Below are positions 23,701-38,700 of a stretch of 64,000 nt of DNA, one piece after another; position 1 is the first letter of the stretch; the number at the start of each line of letters is the position of its first letter. The DNA is from Callipepla californica brunnescens. Taxonomy: Eukaryota > Chordata > Aves > Galliformes > Odontophoridae. The position numbers were made by a program, and so were the translations under genes. The notes under the pieces were generated by a model that was not told the DNA's origin, made no database searches, and saw nothing but the letters and a program-made list of their open reading frames with translations. The stretch lies in assembly GCA_023055505.1 (NCBI GenBank), contig JALIRH010000013.1, forward strand, positions 5,394,001 to 5,458,000. The letters are read 5' to 3'.

Positions 23701-26700
23701 ACTGAAACTTGAATGAGATTTTTGATGGGACGAATGGGTTCCAGCTACAGTGGTTTTACTTAGCTAGCATGCTAGCTCTGCTACAAAACAGAACTGTAGG
23801 GAACGTGCTTTAGCACAGGTGTTGGACTAGATGATATCCAGAAGTCCCTTCCAATCAATTCTGTGATTCTGTGAAAAATGAAGAGTCATTCAAAAAAGGT
23901 CATTTTCAAAAACATTTAAAAATGTATGGATTGTAGGAAAGGTTCTGTCAATTTGAAATTGAAATGGAAAATTTAATTTAAATGGAAATGAAACAAACCG
24001 ACTTCTGTGTACAAAATACTGATAGCTGAAGCCTTGAAACAGGCTGTAATCACTGTGGGACTAATTCTCCTCCCGCCCAAGTGAACACACTTGGTTTTCC
24101 TGTGCCTCCTCCTTGCCTCCTGCACCTCACAGCAGCCTGCAGGTCTGCTGGCCAGCAGGAGGAGGAAGAGGCTAGCTGCAATAGCTTCAGCATCTCCAGC
24201 CTGTCATCCAGAGCCAGAGTCTTCTCCCAACACACAGAAAACAACCCGTTAAGGGCACATAGCAGATGCTTTACCTCTCTCCAGGCCTGGAAACCCTGGA
24301 GCTCCCGGAAAGCCCGGTAGACCACTGATCCCTTCATCGCCTGGAGGACCAGGTATTCCTGGGTTTCCAGGGTCACCTGGGGCACCTATTAGACAAATGC
24401 AGGAAGACAAGGAGGAAAAACTTGAGAATTTTCACTGAAAAACTGTTCAGCTTACTAGCTCAGTAGTCACTGATCTGACTGACAGCAAAGCTGTTACTAG
24501 CAAGACTGTTAGGCCAAGCTAACGACGATGGGAAAACTTCCTCCCGAGCCCAGTTAGAGGTTGTTTCAAACTTGGCCGCATTTAGAAGAGAAATAAGGCA
24601 TTATTCAACTTGTCTCCTTAATTTTACAGATTCCAAGATTGTTGTCACCCAGAACTCAATCAACTGTGGCATTACGTAAGTTTTTTTTTCTCAGTGGTAT
24701 TCATATCACATTGAATGACAAATTCAGAATGACATTCAGCCTATCCTTTTCCTTGGTACACAGAAATAAGACTCACAAACAGGCTACATTTCCCCAAGAT
24801 CATATACAGTCAGCTTCCCAGGTGCTAAGCATTTAATTGTGCCTTGAAATGCATCATTGTGTTAACTCTAGAACGAAACATCTATTATAAATTCTGGTAT
24901 AAATATATGGCACAAAATGTATTTGTATGTCACCAATACAGAAATGAAAGGAGGAATAACGAGATAGGCTAGACTCTAATCACAACATGGAAAAGTGGTA
25001 AAACAGAAATAAAACAAGTTGGATCAGAAAAAAAGTCCTTTAAACTAGTTTCAAAACTAACAAGAAATAAAAGTTTGTACCTGAAATTACTACACCTTCC
25101 TTGTCAACAATGATAGGAGGGCCTGGGGGACCGATGTCACCTACTTCACCCTGTAGAAGAAAAGGGGAAAATGAATTTCTCCAGAAAATCACCTAAATAG
25201 AAGAAGCAACTTGTGACAAACTGTGGTATCATCCATTCCTCTCACTCTAACATAGTATCTTTAAAACAGGTAGTGCAAAATCTGATTGTTGTCCAAATAA
25301 ATAACCACGATACATACTTACTACAAACAAAATCCATTGCACCAAAGCAATGATGATTCATGCAGTAAACCCATACTGTTCTTCCACTTGCTCACCACCA
25401 AATAAGCCCTTCACCACTTGTATTTCTCATGTTTGCTAACCATATACCAACATTGTTGGCAGATGTTAAGTTTGCTCACAGTAAACTACTATCCAGTCAT
25501 CTTCCACTCCATTTCCAGACATCTGACAGCCTTGGCAGCTATCTTAAACATCCGCTCACTTCCATAAGTTTGACTGAAGCAATGACATTTACTCATGCAA
25601 ATACATTTACAATGGCAGTGCTTTAGTATTTCCATCTGAGAATTTACCTTCGTGCCTTCAACTCCATCCAGTCCTGGATAGCCTGGAATACCTGGATGAC
25701 CCTGCAAAGTCACACATGGGAACATTTTTATGAAGTGAGACAGTAACGGATTGGCATAATTTGCTAGCTGAGACATCTGCAGTTCCTGGACTTGCAAAAC
25801 AAAGCCAATTCACTGTCTTACACATACTGTCAAGCATCTGAGAAGGAATAAAGAGTAACCTGATTGCATTGATTTCCTAGCACTCATAATACCTGAGATA
25901 GCCTCTGCAGTAAAAAATAAAAGAGCATTTCACCTTTCTCCCTGGAATGCCACTGGATCCATCCAGCCCCAAAAGACCCTAAAAAACCAAAACACATTAC
26001 ACAGTTTTCAGAAGGTCCATCCCAGTCTGCTTTTACTTCATCATACTCCAAGATGTCAGTACCAAAGAGTGAAAAGGGAAAATTTCAAAAGGAGAAGCTA
26101 CCAATAATTTTCCTTGTCTTTCAACTATTTTCAATCATCACTAAAAGAATTCAGCAGGATAACTGATAACAATAGGATAACTGATAAAAGGTGTCTTATC
26201 TTCTTAAGTCATTATCTTGCTAATTAGTAGTTCAAATCAAGTAAGTCATGGTATCTCAACTTACAAGATAGATAGTTCGTCATTACAAAGCTGTGAAACT
26301 TAACACAGACAAATATTTTCTATCTTGACAATTTTGACCTTCAGATGCAGAACAGAATGCTTTGGTCTTCCTGTTGTGTATGAGCACCATGTCTCTGCAA
26401 GTTCATGGTGATTTGCAGAATCTATGGCACAAGATGGGGCATGCTGTTAACTTCCACCTTCACTGTTCAGTTTGACCAATACCAGTTGCTAGCTGGACTT
26501 TTTCATTCCCAGATACTTGTGTTCTTTCATGGCTTATTCTGGTATGACATGAAGTCCCTAAAATCCCTCCAAAGGTTCTGTGAAGCTTTCAAAAAGCCTG
26601 GAAAAAACACAGGCTTGGCAGTATCAAGTTATATGTATCAATACATATGCATTATTTTCTTGGAGTGCCTCATCTATTTTCATCATTCACCTTTAGTCTG

Positions 26701-29700
26701 AGACTTTACTGAGTGAAGAAGTGCTGGTTCTGCTACCATATGGTGCTGGCTAATATGGATCCAATTTCTATATTTGGAACTCCTAAATGCTTTGAGAATG
26801 TTTCTGTTGGTGAAAGTCCACTTTATGAAACTAGTATAAGAACAGGCATTTAAGGACTTTGTAAGGTTACCTACCCTGCCGCCTGGCAAACCAGGCACAC
26901 CTTTTTCTCCTTTTTCTCCAACACCTCCAAAGCCCTGAGGGAAAACATTAACATTAGATCTATATGGAACTTGAAATCACAGCTCTAAGTCAGAACGAGC
27001 ACCAAATCACCTATGAACACAGACTGTACAACAGAGATACAAAGGAAACAGCCTGTTTCCACTGGGCTTCTTTTGCCTAAGAAAGAAATCAAGCAGCTGG
27101 CATTATGCTCAGTGCATTATCTTCTTCATTCCCTGTGACTTCCATCCATTTAGACTATAGTACATTTCTCAGCAGGAAATGCAAGTTAATGCTGCTATAA
27201 ACAGCAAAGTCTGTCACTCTGTTTAGAGTTCTACATTTAGAAGTAATTTTAATCTAATTTCTGAACAGCAGCAGCTCAAGGCAAAGCTCAGAGCAGAGCA
27301 CCCTTCTTTTTTTTATTTCTAAAGCTTAAGAATTACACAAAAATAGCTTTTTCACACTCAACAGTTGGAACTGTTTGGTTGTTTTTCCAGTCAGCAAAAA
27401 GTATCAAGTCCAGAGATGGAACACTAGGGTTTAATTTCAGTGAGTTACAGTAGTAAGGCAATTCTTAAGCTTCAGTCTTCAAATAACTTCTGCTTGTGGT
27501 TAAGTTCACACATATGTTCAATCCCATCGCTTCAGTGGGCTTCTTATGATGCTTAAAGATAAACACGCACATAATGGAACACGTCCAGAAAGGCTAATAA
27601 CAAACTGTGCTTCATTAACAGGTTCTCGCACGCCATTCTCCTGAGAACATCTGCACACTGAAGAAATGGGCAAACAGTTTATCTAATGAGCCACAAGTTC
27701 CACAAAATATTTATTACCAAAACTAATCCAAAGAATTTGTGTTTACAACTGGTTATAAGCCGGGACAGACCTTTCTGGAATCCAGAGATAAATTGTTGTT
27801 GTTAATTCATACAGGAAAGATGCTACACATTCCTGAGTTTATAAGCACTAATGTTAAACAGCTCATTTTAAAACTAGATATACACATTAAGACTGTCAGA
27901 TATAAAGATATGCATATTTGCTTTATAACTTGAAAGTAACCAAGAGTACATTTAAATATAATCAAACAACCATAAAGAAGATTTTTAAAATGTATCTATC
28001 TCTCAGTGGGTGATCCAGAAACACTATCATCAAGTGTCCAAGTAAAAGTTATGTCTACTTGCAGATTACCTCTGCAAACCATAGATTAAATGTACTGAAA
28101 TGATGGCTGCTTTGTAGTGCCTATAGCAGGACAATGCTGTCTTCATATTTCCAAGACAAAAATGATCAGATTACAGTTGCATTCTTCAAAAAGTTACGTG
28201 GACATCTGTATCAGATTTTCTAACATTCAAGTGCCCAGAAGCTCCTGTAGAGGCCTTACGAGCTATTCAGAGGCTTCTGAGCCATCTAACTGATACTAGG
28301 CTCATACTGAAAACTCCTCCTTCCCCTTACCGGCAGGCCAGGCAATCCTTTGCCTCCAGGCAATCCTTGAGGGCCTGGCTCACCCTGAAAAAGGGAAAAG
28401 GTAAAGACAATAAACCACTGTGTCCATGAAAGTAAGACTTACCCCAATCTACCTGTCATACTCCTGACCTCTAAAGCAAGGCCTTGTAACTTATGTGGCA
28501 GTTGAGTATGTTTGATTTGTGTCATCATTTGCCAGACAGTGCCGATGCATGCAATGGATTGTCTGTGACCACTTCCCATGGCTTCAAAGACCACTACTTT
28601 GGAACTATTGTTCTACTTCCCTCCACTGCTGGAAGGCAAACCAGAACATCTCAGACCGTCATCTTTGAACATTCACAGTAATTTATGGAAAGCAGCAAAT
28701 AACACATGCTGAGATAGAATAAAGTCCTTGTAATCCGGCCTACAACTTCAAAAGTAAGGCACATTTAACAGCCCTACTTTGAGTTTCAACCTAATGCAAC
28801 TCCACCAAGTAAGACAGTGGCTCCCACGACTTAGACAGTAGCTCAGTCTGCTCCCAAACCACTCTGTATATGTTCTAGACTAATTCAACATGCTTATATT
28901 TCATGTGTGTAGAGAATCTTTGACTTGAGTTCCACAGGGTTTTTACAGATACAGTGATGAGCTAAATATGTACCTCACCAAATGCCTGAATAACAAAATA
29001 AATGAGAGAAATCTGATTATTTCAGAGTAGTATGCATCAGAGTGAAAGCAAAAGACTTGGTGCTTCTTATTTACTTTTCTAAAAGGATTTTTTTTTCCCA
29101 TTTATTTTTATACAACCATATTTCACAGGTCCAAGGAAAATGAAATAAAGTTAATTTATTCTAGGATTAATGATAGAAATCTTTAGATAGCTTTGAGATT
29201 TATCATTCTGACAGGTATGGATTCTACAGTGATCCACACAGCCCTGAGCCAACAATGTTTTTATTTAAGTCTTCTGGCAGACAAAACTAATGCAGAAAAT
29301 AAGTATGATTTGGAAAGATAACAGCCTTCACCGTCTAGTAAGTTTCTTCAGCCTTTGTAACAAGGAGATGGGAGGGATTGTAAATTGTTTACAGACCTTT
29401 TCTCCTTGTTTCCCCTTTGGGAATCCCATGAATTCTAGTATTCCAGTGGATGGAGGGGGACCTGGAGGGCCCGGCAGTCCTACGTCACCCTGCAGGCAAC
29501 AGATGAAGATATTAACATAGGCAGAGCATGGAAACAACTAGAAATGTAGTATACAGAGAACTGATTTTCATAGCAGCAGAATCAAGACCCAAACTGAGAC
29601 CTTTGAGAGGCCTCAATACGCCAGTGTAAACCCTCACACAGACTACAGGATGTCCATTTAAGACACTAAGATTATAAATTATGCATCTGTTAACTCAAAG

Positions 29701-32700
29701 AATATTACGAAATTCAAAGAGCATAAATTTAGAAGAAAAATTCATTACAAGAGTCCATGTAAACTAAAGGACAGATTCAAAGGGTGTCAAAGAGGACCTT
29801 GTGTTTTGATAGCCATGAAAACACTGCACTGAAATGAGATTTGCTTCCCTCACTTCATTCAGGAAAAGCTCCCATCCTCTTTTCTGTGAAACATGTTATC
29901 AGCAACCAGCAAGACTCTTCAGTATCTGGACTGTCATTCAGTCCAAAAGAAGGAAACATAAAATAAGAAAATGATGGAATCTGCCACTGTCAAGAGGATA
30001 AAGTTATGATGGAACACTAGAGTATAACTTCACACCCTTTCTGTTAACAGAACAAGATTCACCTACTTTTTCTCCTTTCTCTCCTTGAAAGCCTAATCCC
30101 ATATTACCCTAGGGGAGAAAAAATATGACAATGAATAACAAAACATCAGCAACATCAGTATCACTGTCATCAAGGCACACCATAATGATAAAAATAACAG
30201 CCAACAATCAGGTGTGGAAATATGACAGAAAATGTAGGTACTTACTTTCGGACCTGGTGGCCCAGGGGGACCCACTGGACCCTAAATGAGAACAAGAACA
30301 AGATTTTATTTATTTTCACTTAAGGAACAATGCTTGGTAACTGAAATTACATTTCATATCTGTCCCCAAAGCAAAAAGATGTGATAAAATTATCTTCTGC
30401 TCCTCATATCTATGAGAGACGGTGTAACCCTTTGGCACTATGGTTAATTAAGATCAAATCATGATTTAAAAGTAAAACACATTTAGTAAGTTTTTACGGC
30501 TGTCCAAATAAAACTGACTTCTAGCATCTAAAAAAACAAAAAACAAAACAAACAAACAACAACAAAAAACTTTTCAGCATATTTCATGATGAGAAAGGCT
30601 CTTAACATGAACAGATAGCCTATTTCCTCGAGCCCTGAGATGGAGAAGCCTTCAGAACAGTACTGAGTACTGTTTGTAGATGGTGCTCTAGGGCTTTGCT
30701 GGAGCTCTCACTTGTGACTGCTGCTCTGAACACTGAGAGAACTTTTGCTCTGGTGACTAAACAGTCTGAGTTCAAGTATTTCACATCCTAAGAATGTGCT
30801 TCGTCCTTTTAGACACGCAAACTTCTGCTCATTGTGATGAGCCAAATACAATCAAGGATGGAAAACTGCCAACAATTAGAACTTTGATATTGAGAATTAT
30901 AACAGTCAAGGTCTCTTACTTGCAAACCTGGTAATCCTATAGGGCCTGCAGAACCTGTTGGACCTGGAAAACCTTTGGGCCCCTACAACAAGAACATAGG
31001 AGAAATACAGAATGTGTAGCACCTATCCCATCAAACAACCTCAGAAAACATACAATAATATCCCCCAGTTATGTGTATTTACTTAAATTCTAATATAACC
31101 CAATTCACATTAGAAGATAAAATTGGAAAGTCATAAGTTACGGAGTTGACTGGTAAGAGGGAGTTTGATTTTCATAGGGAAAAACAGAACAGAAAATAGC
31201 AAAGTCTGACTTCTGCTACCATAATGTGGATTCATTCATATCATTAGAAAACTGGAGTTACTCAGCCTACTGGTATAGAGAATATACATGGCCCATTAAT
31301 TTGAAAAGTGTCTTTATAGAACCAATATAAGGAAAAGTACCTACTTTCCATACTATTCTTAAAAGTTCTGATTCTTCAAATAAAATAACTTACAGAAATA
31401 CCGTCCAATCCAGGAAGACCATTTTCTCCCTAAAAATGAGAATTGCATCAATAAAAATACCATTGTATTGCTGCAACAAACTATGAAGGGCTATACATAT
31501 TTGTCTAAATGGAAATACTCGCTTTTAGTTAATATTCACTTTTAGTTTTGACAACTGTGCTTCCATCAGAAAGGTTCCAAAACTCAGAAAGAATAACAAC
31601 TATTTTATTTATAGGTAGCAAGAGAAACTGAAGTGGCATTAAAGAGTTGTACTCATTGTAAAAAAAAAAAAAAACAAACAAAAAAACAAACAAAAAAAAA
31701 ACAAAAAAAAACAAAAAAAAAACCTGGTAAAGATGCTACAAAAGCTTTCATTACAAAAATACTATAAAACATGTTTTAGTGCTGCAAAGATCAAGCAATT
31801 TCAAGTTCTGAGAGCATTCTGTGTAGTCGTTAAGGAACGAATGGTCTTTTTCACTGCTTTGCATTCAGACCTATCTGGGATGCCCATGTTTAACACTATG
31901 AGCTACACAAGCTGCAGCATCAGCCCTGAAACCTCTGGAACATCAAAGTGTTTCTCATCCTGTGTTTTCTCCTATAACAAATCTTACCTTCATTCCTTTA
32001 AGGCTGCCTTGAGCAAAAACAGGTTCTCCTTTAAGACCTTTTGGGCCAGGACGACCCTGATAAAGAATAAATATAAAAAGTAAATTTCTGGAAAAAAAAA
32101 AAAATTTTGTTTTAAAAGATACTGTATTCAGTATAAAGATCTTCTGGCTCCAGTAAATTGCAAAAGCAGCACTGCAGTGGTATTATGAGAATTTAAGACT
32201 TCCTGGGGCTTTGGAAAAACAACATTCTGAAAACATTTTCTCTGGTATTTTTCTGCTTATATTGGATTTTTCTTTTCTTTTAGGCCTTTGAAAACTTCTA
32301 AGATTCTCCTTGAATCTGTCCGATATGCCGTAACTCTCTCACACACGTATGCATATTTTCTAAAACACTAATAGATTACCATATTTACTTAGAAACAGTG
32401 AAACAACAGCAAAAAAAATGACAGATTGCATGAATCTTCTGAAAAAGCAGCTGCTACAATTCTAGATTTACGCAATTTATTTTAATCTTGATCATTTCGT
32501 TCAATTTATCCGAGGTGATTTCATGTACTTGACACCTCCATTCAAGAGGAGTTAGTCGATCCAAGCTAACTTGCCAAAAATATAATCCTACAAGCATGAC
32601 AAAATAGAAATTTAAGCAGGAGGTATGAGTAAATTGGTTACTTTAGAAAGTCATTCTTTAACTTGCTCTTGCTTTTGTTGCTTTGTTTTTTTTCGGCATT

Positions 32701-35700
32701 ACTTAAACTACGAGTCCGGATGACACGTAAAAGAGACACACAATAAGTTCCTTTTTCGAATCAGCACCCCCTAAATTGAAACATTCCAACTGGAAGATGT
32801 TTGACAAGTTATAGTTCTTAAAAAGTTTACCACAGTCCCTTCTGAGTCAGCTCAAATGTGGCCAGTGACAATGGGATAGGGTGGTGTGGGAGCATACTGT
32901 CACAGGATCTTCATTTTAGCCTCAGAAGTTAACATTTGCACAGTAAATAAGAGTGGAATTTCAATAAGAAAATGACACTGAGCTCTAAGAATACTAAGGA
33001 ACTTAGGGTTATTAGGGTTCTTCCTAAGAATGTGGGAGCTATTTTTTCACCACTGGTAAGAGAAACAAATCCTGGCTTAGTGATAATAAAATACCACAAT
33101 TGCTTTAGGACATACCGGCAGCCCGGGTATGCCAGGAAATCCATCTGATCCAGGAACACCAGGACTCCCAATGGTTCCATTGCAGCCATCAAGGCCAGGT
33201 GGACCCCTGGGTCCAGACTGGCCAGGGTGACCCTGTGTAAAAGGGGAAAAAAAATAAAAGAGGATGACTGACAGGTGGTACTTTATTAGCAATACTGCCC
33301 CTTGCAAACTGATGTCTTCCAAATAGCAACACAAAACAAAGGAAACAGGCAACTCCTACTCAAGTTCAGTGTATGACAGGCTGCAGTAGAACTAGGTTCT
33401 TCAGCCAGCATTCATTCAGCCAGAGCTTAAATCCTAGAACATCGGCTGGATTTGATTATCTTTTCCTCCAGGGGATAATTTTCTGAAGTAAATAACTTGT
33501 GCATGAGCAGGTCCCGAAAGCACAATCTGAAATACACAGCATATGACACAGTACAAGGGTGCACCTGACAACGATAATGGAAGTTGCTCATGTAAAAACA
33601 AGGACAAAGGCAGGTTCAACAATCCTGAGCATCTGTAGTTCCAATCAGCTAAAAGTTTCAGCGACTTCTCTTCCTCTCCACTATTGATTCTTTCTTTTAA
33701 TAGCTCAACAGATGTTCCAGCTCCAGCATCACATCATTCAAGCAAACCAGCTTTCCTTGTTATATTAAACTTAAAACCTTAGGCAAAGCAACTGGAGAAA
33801 GATCTAATGAAAGAAGCAGTCTTTAGAAGAACTTTTTTTTATGTCCAATTAATAAGTAAAATCAGGGGAGGAAAGAGTTGCACCTAATTCTGATTTCACA
33901 GCAGTTTAGTCCTGCTGCACCCCTATTAATTTGACTTATCACTCTAGTGGTGCAAAGGAGATAAAAATTAGAGCCTTTAGTTACTTTTTCTTCAGTATCA
34001 TGTGGATATGCACTGGCAAAACAAAAGAAGGCAAAACTGTCAGCCACACTGCCCAGGTAATAAGCTCTTTATTCTATCCACCTGTTCCTAGAAAAGAGCT
34101 CTGTGGCACTCAAATACGATGTTTCGTGGTAAGAAGAAAAATGAAATTCAGGGAGTAATTATCAGTAATTGACAGTTCTCTCCCTCCCCTCTGTACACCC
34201 TGATTTTGTATCATTCCCAGAGTATTTCTGTGTGATCCCAAAGATTCATCTTTAAGGTATGGCATTACATGAGTTATGACTCATACTCGGAAAGTGAAAA
34301 ATAAACAAGGATAAAATGGAGATAAACCAGAACGTTAACAATCCTTCATGCTTGACACTTAAATCAAATCTGTGTTGCTGAAAGTCTTCCCAGACCAAGC
34401 CAATAGCATATGCTCTGACCAAACTTGGTGAGAACACTGCAGTAAAGTAAAACCTTTTATCTAAGGTTCTTAAAATGCCTTGCAAAAACACGAGAATGCA
34501 ATAATCTTCATTTTATAGTCAAGGAGCTGGGGTCACACAGTAGCCTAGTGATACTCCCAAGGATGCACAGCAACTTACACTATAATTATGTAAACGCTCA
34601 AACTAATCTCCAGTGTCAGCTGCTACTGAAAGGGCCATTGCATGCTGCTGGCTGCTCATACCTATCCTCTGTGCTAGCATAACCACAGGCAGAGCAGGCA
34701 AGAAATCAACAAAGCAGAAAAATAACTGTTCCGTTTCTTAATTTCAGCCAGACAAGTTCCTTGGTCCAGTACATTTGGCAACTGTTGATTTGTGCCAACA
34801 AAATGGAAAGGAGAGAGCCCAGGTCTGCCCTCTGTCAAGCAGTTAAGGTGCAAACTGAATCAATGTAAAGTGTATATCCATTGCAGGATCAAGGCAGTTC
34901 ACCCAGACAGAGATAAATTTGAGTTTAACAAGACCTCAGCACATAGAAAGTAGTCATCCCAAAGCATTAGCTAGAGTCATCACTGTGTATATAGTAGCCC
35001 TGATGATTGAAATCTGCTGGTCAAAGCACCCACTCATGGCATGCAAGCGCAGGGGACATGCCAGGCCCCAGTGAAGTGACGTGAAAAGGCTGAAGCATTA
35101 ATTTATCGTCTCTTGTATTTGTTTCTTATAACTTCATTTGCTCCCAAATCAGAAACAGATCAGTGGCAAGCCACCCTCCTCCATCCATACAGTATGTCAG
35201 AGCCAAGAGCAGCAAGTCTCTGATGCTACAAGGCTGTGACTGCAGAGGAAGGCCAGAGTGGTCGATTCCTATGAGGTCTTTCTCTTTATTTACAGCAAGC
35301 ATATAGAAGGTATGTGAGATAAGCACACATGTATCTGGTTACAACATAAGTTGGCCAGCTGCGGGGTTTAGGGAAGCTGAGCCAACATCTGCCCCTCAGA
35401 TAGATGAGGAAAGCAAGCTGCTGAGCCTCCAGGGCTGCCCAAGAGCCAGCTGTGGCAGGCAGCTAACCAGCGGGCCTCGTGTCTCGGGAAATGCTTTGGG
35501 CAAGATCTCTTAAATCTTGGCCCAATACAGTGTCCAAGAGGCCCAAAAAGATCTGAGTATCCCTTTAATACACGAGAAGGGCTCACAAAGAGGGTGCAAA
35601 CTATGCTGACTACAGTGACTGCTTATGTGCATTAAACATCTGTGGCCCTGTCACTTAATCCCATGGCATCCATGTCCATGGTTCTGAGCCAAAGCATGAC

Positions 35701-38700
35701 ATAGATGGACACACAGACACATGTTGTCTCTTTTGCTCCAGAAGAAAAACACAGGATTTCCTACTTTCTGGCTATTGTGCAATCAGAATTCATTATGTTT
35801 TGTTTTAAGAATCTTATCTGTGGTGATAGTGAACATGCACAACCAGTTCCCTCAAGGAGTCAAAAATCTAGATGAAATCAAGCTTTTCTATAGGAATTTT
35901 AAACTCCAATTAAAATAGCTATTTTCATGTAAAAAACAGTAGTCAACAGTTTCACTCCATTAGTTCTAAGAGTTTCACTCCGTTTACTCATTCTCAGCAC
36001 CTCCCAATTCCTGCACCAGACCCATCAGTTCAGCTCAAGCACCTCAACTGGATAAGGTGCAGGAGCTCTTACAGCTGTTACTTATGACATGGCAGTTACT
36101 AGTTTACAAACCTGAGCTAAGAACAGGCTGGAGAGATTACTTTTGCTCTCTGTTCCCACAAAAGGGGGCATTCCTTAGGAGACAGATAAGGAAATCTGAA
36201 CTGCTCATCTAGGCTCTTGCTTTATCTGACTCTTTTGCATACACTAACGCTGTGATCCCAAGCGACCTCTTTTCTAAATCAAACAGGCTTAGCACAAAGG
36301 CCATCCCAACAGGAGAGCTCAACAAATATTTAAAAACAGGGAAACAAATGCAACCAAGGGTGAACACAAAACTAATTGAATAAGCAGGTTCATGGATTGC
36401 TACAGCAAAGAGGCCTCTTTACAGCCTTGCCAAGTGCTTGCATTTCCTCTAGGAGGGACACAAAATAGAGAACTTTGACTCTCCATGTAACTCTTAACTT
36501 TCATTGCACAGACAAGTGCTTATTCTTCACACGAATACTTCTTACAAACTCCTTGGATGGTTTGTGAAAAGTTAAATGTATATAACTCCAGCTTCAGCCC
36601 TTGCCAGGGGTGTTCTTGAATCGTGTCCTATGGGAAAAAATAAACTTCCCAAGTAGAGGTAAGGATTTGATGGTTTCCTCCTCACTGTGACACAGAAGTG
36701 CTAGCAATAAGCACATGCTGCTGCTGTATTTACTAGGTTAAAAGGATTAGTCAGGCCAGCTGCAAGCACATGATTTACTTGCCACCAGTATTCCCCGGGG
36801 AAATTCTATGGAACGCTACTTCTATTACAGTCAACGGTGGGATTCTCCTCTGAATTACAGTCTTACAGTCTTTTGTCCATGACCAAAATATACCTGCCCA
36901 CATTAACATACCTGCAGGCTCTAAAGATGCTCTCTTCACATTTGGATGTTAATTCTTGCGCAAAGGTAGTGATATATTTTTACTTCTCTCTTAAATATAT
37001 CAGCACACATATGCTTTTACTCCCTTGCTCTGTATTTCACACAAACATCCATTTGTGTTCACTTCACAACAAACCTAAGCTGCTCCCTATTCTGAAATGT
37101 GACTGGCAAAAATGTAAATATTTTCTCAAGCAGTGGTGTTTGCTATTTTCAACAAGAATGGAAGCATTTGTCTCAATGGCTAGAATGTAAACAATACATC
37201 CTAGTTTCCCTGCCCCCGTTTTCTGTCTTGCAGTTGCGACTCAGGTGACACAAAGGTGAGCATTTCACTGCTCATAAGAGGCAAAATCTACTTATTTCCC
37301 ATTCAGCCACCTGCTCAATACTGTAAAGCAGACAGAGTAGATCTGCATATGCTGGAGGTTTTGAATCCTCTCATCTGCCTCCCCCACTTTGTCCTTGGAA
37401 TGCCTGCTGCTGCCAACTACCTGGCAGTGGCTTTAGCTATATCTCTATCCTCCCCTTATTGTTGGGAATCCCCTTTCTCCAAAGCCTCATCTGAAAAAAT
37501 ACCCTGAGAACAGCATGTTCCCACAGTGTGTTCAATTAAATTAAGTATTATGGGAACAGCTTGTTCTCTTCAGAGCTAGAGAGTTAGTTGGCTGGTGGGA
37601 AAAGAAAAAAAAAATAGCAGCAAGGGAGTAGAGCAGGAGAGAAAACAGGCAAGGATAAACTGAGGGGGAGAGAAGAGGCCAGGAAGGAACTGGAATCGAG
37701 CTAGCTCTTTCATGGGGCCAACTGCGCATTTTCAGCCAACCTATCAAAACAATTCCGTTTTTGATAGGAAGTCAGAAAACACAGCTCAACTGTGATGAAG
37801 CCCTTGGCCAGCTGAGAAAGTAAGGTAGATGGGAAAGACAATAAGCGTGCTCAGAAGCACAAGCATACAGTAAAAAAATATCATCAAGAAAGAAAAAATA
37901 ATTCTAATACCAGAAGGAAAAAGAGCACTGAGAGAAGAAGGATATGTGGGGTAACTTCTAAAGCCTGCCCAGCTAAAAGTCCCCCGAGGATAAGAATTTC
38001 TAACACATCTTTCCAAGAATCACTGGAGAAAACCAAAGCAAAAGCGAGCTCACCAAAATACTCCAGGCAAATAATTTTCAGTACAACGAAAGAAACAATT
38101 ACTATAAAGTTCAAGTTGTAAAGAAACCAAAAAAGCCTCCTGATGGTGAAGAAAAGAACTTACCAACTCCTATCACATGGCAAATGCAGTACTTACCTCT
38201 TTTCTGTTAAAGGTTTCTGAAAGGCAGAGATCTAAACCAGTACTAGCACCTAGTCTGAAAGCAAGAATTGTTTGGAGGCCTCAGCTCTAATCACTGTTTC
38301 AGTTCACAGCATAGGAAAAGAAGATCGAAGGAGATCTGATAACAGTTAGCACGTACAAGAAGGCTACTGCAAAGAAAACTGGAACAATCTGCACCCTGAG
38401 CCTACAACAAGAAAGATAAGAACTAACTACAATATAAACTGCAGTACAAAAGGCTGAAGTTAGGGAACTGGATCTTTTTTTCAGAGAAGCTAGGGTCTCC
38501 ATCATTACACAGTATGAAGAATTGACATTTCCTTCCAAAGAGAAGTGACATTCAAGTGACTTATATTTATATATGCAAACTCACTGGGATCCCGTTGATG
38601 CCTTGAAATCCTGGAACTCCCATTGAACCCTAAAATAAAAATGAGAACACATTATGTTTCTCTTTATCAATCTGTGTATTTCAGTCACTAGTGAGGTACT

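Noticed and set aside
31660..31722. A-rich tract as a processed-pseudogene tail
   Set aside because: No gene body, polyadenylation signal or target-site duplication could be recognised beside it.
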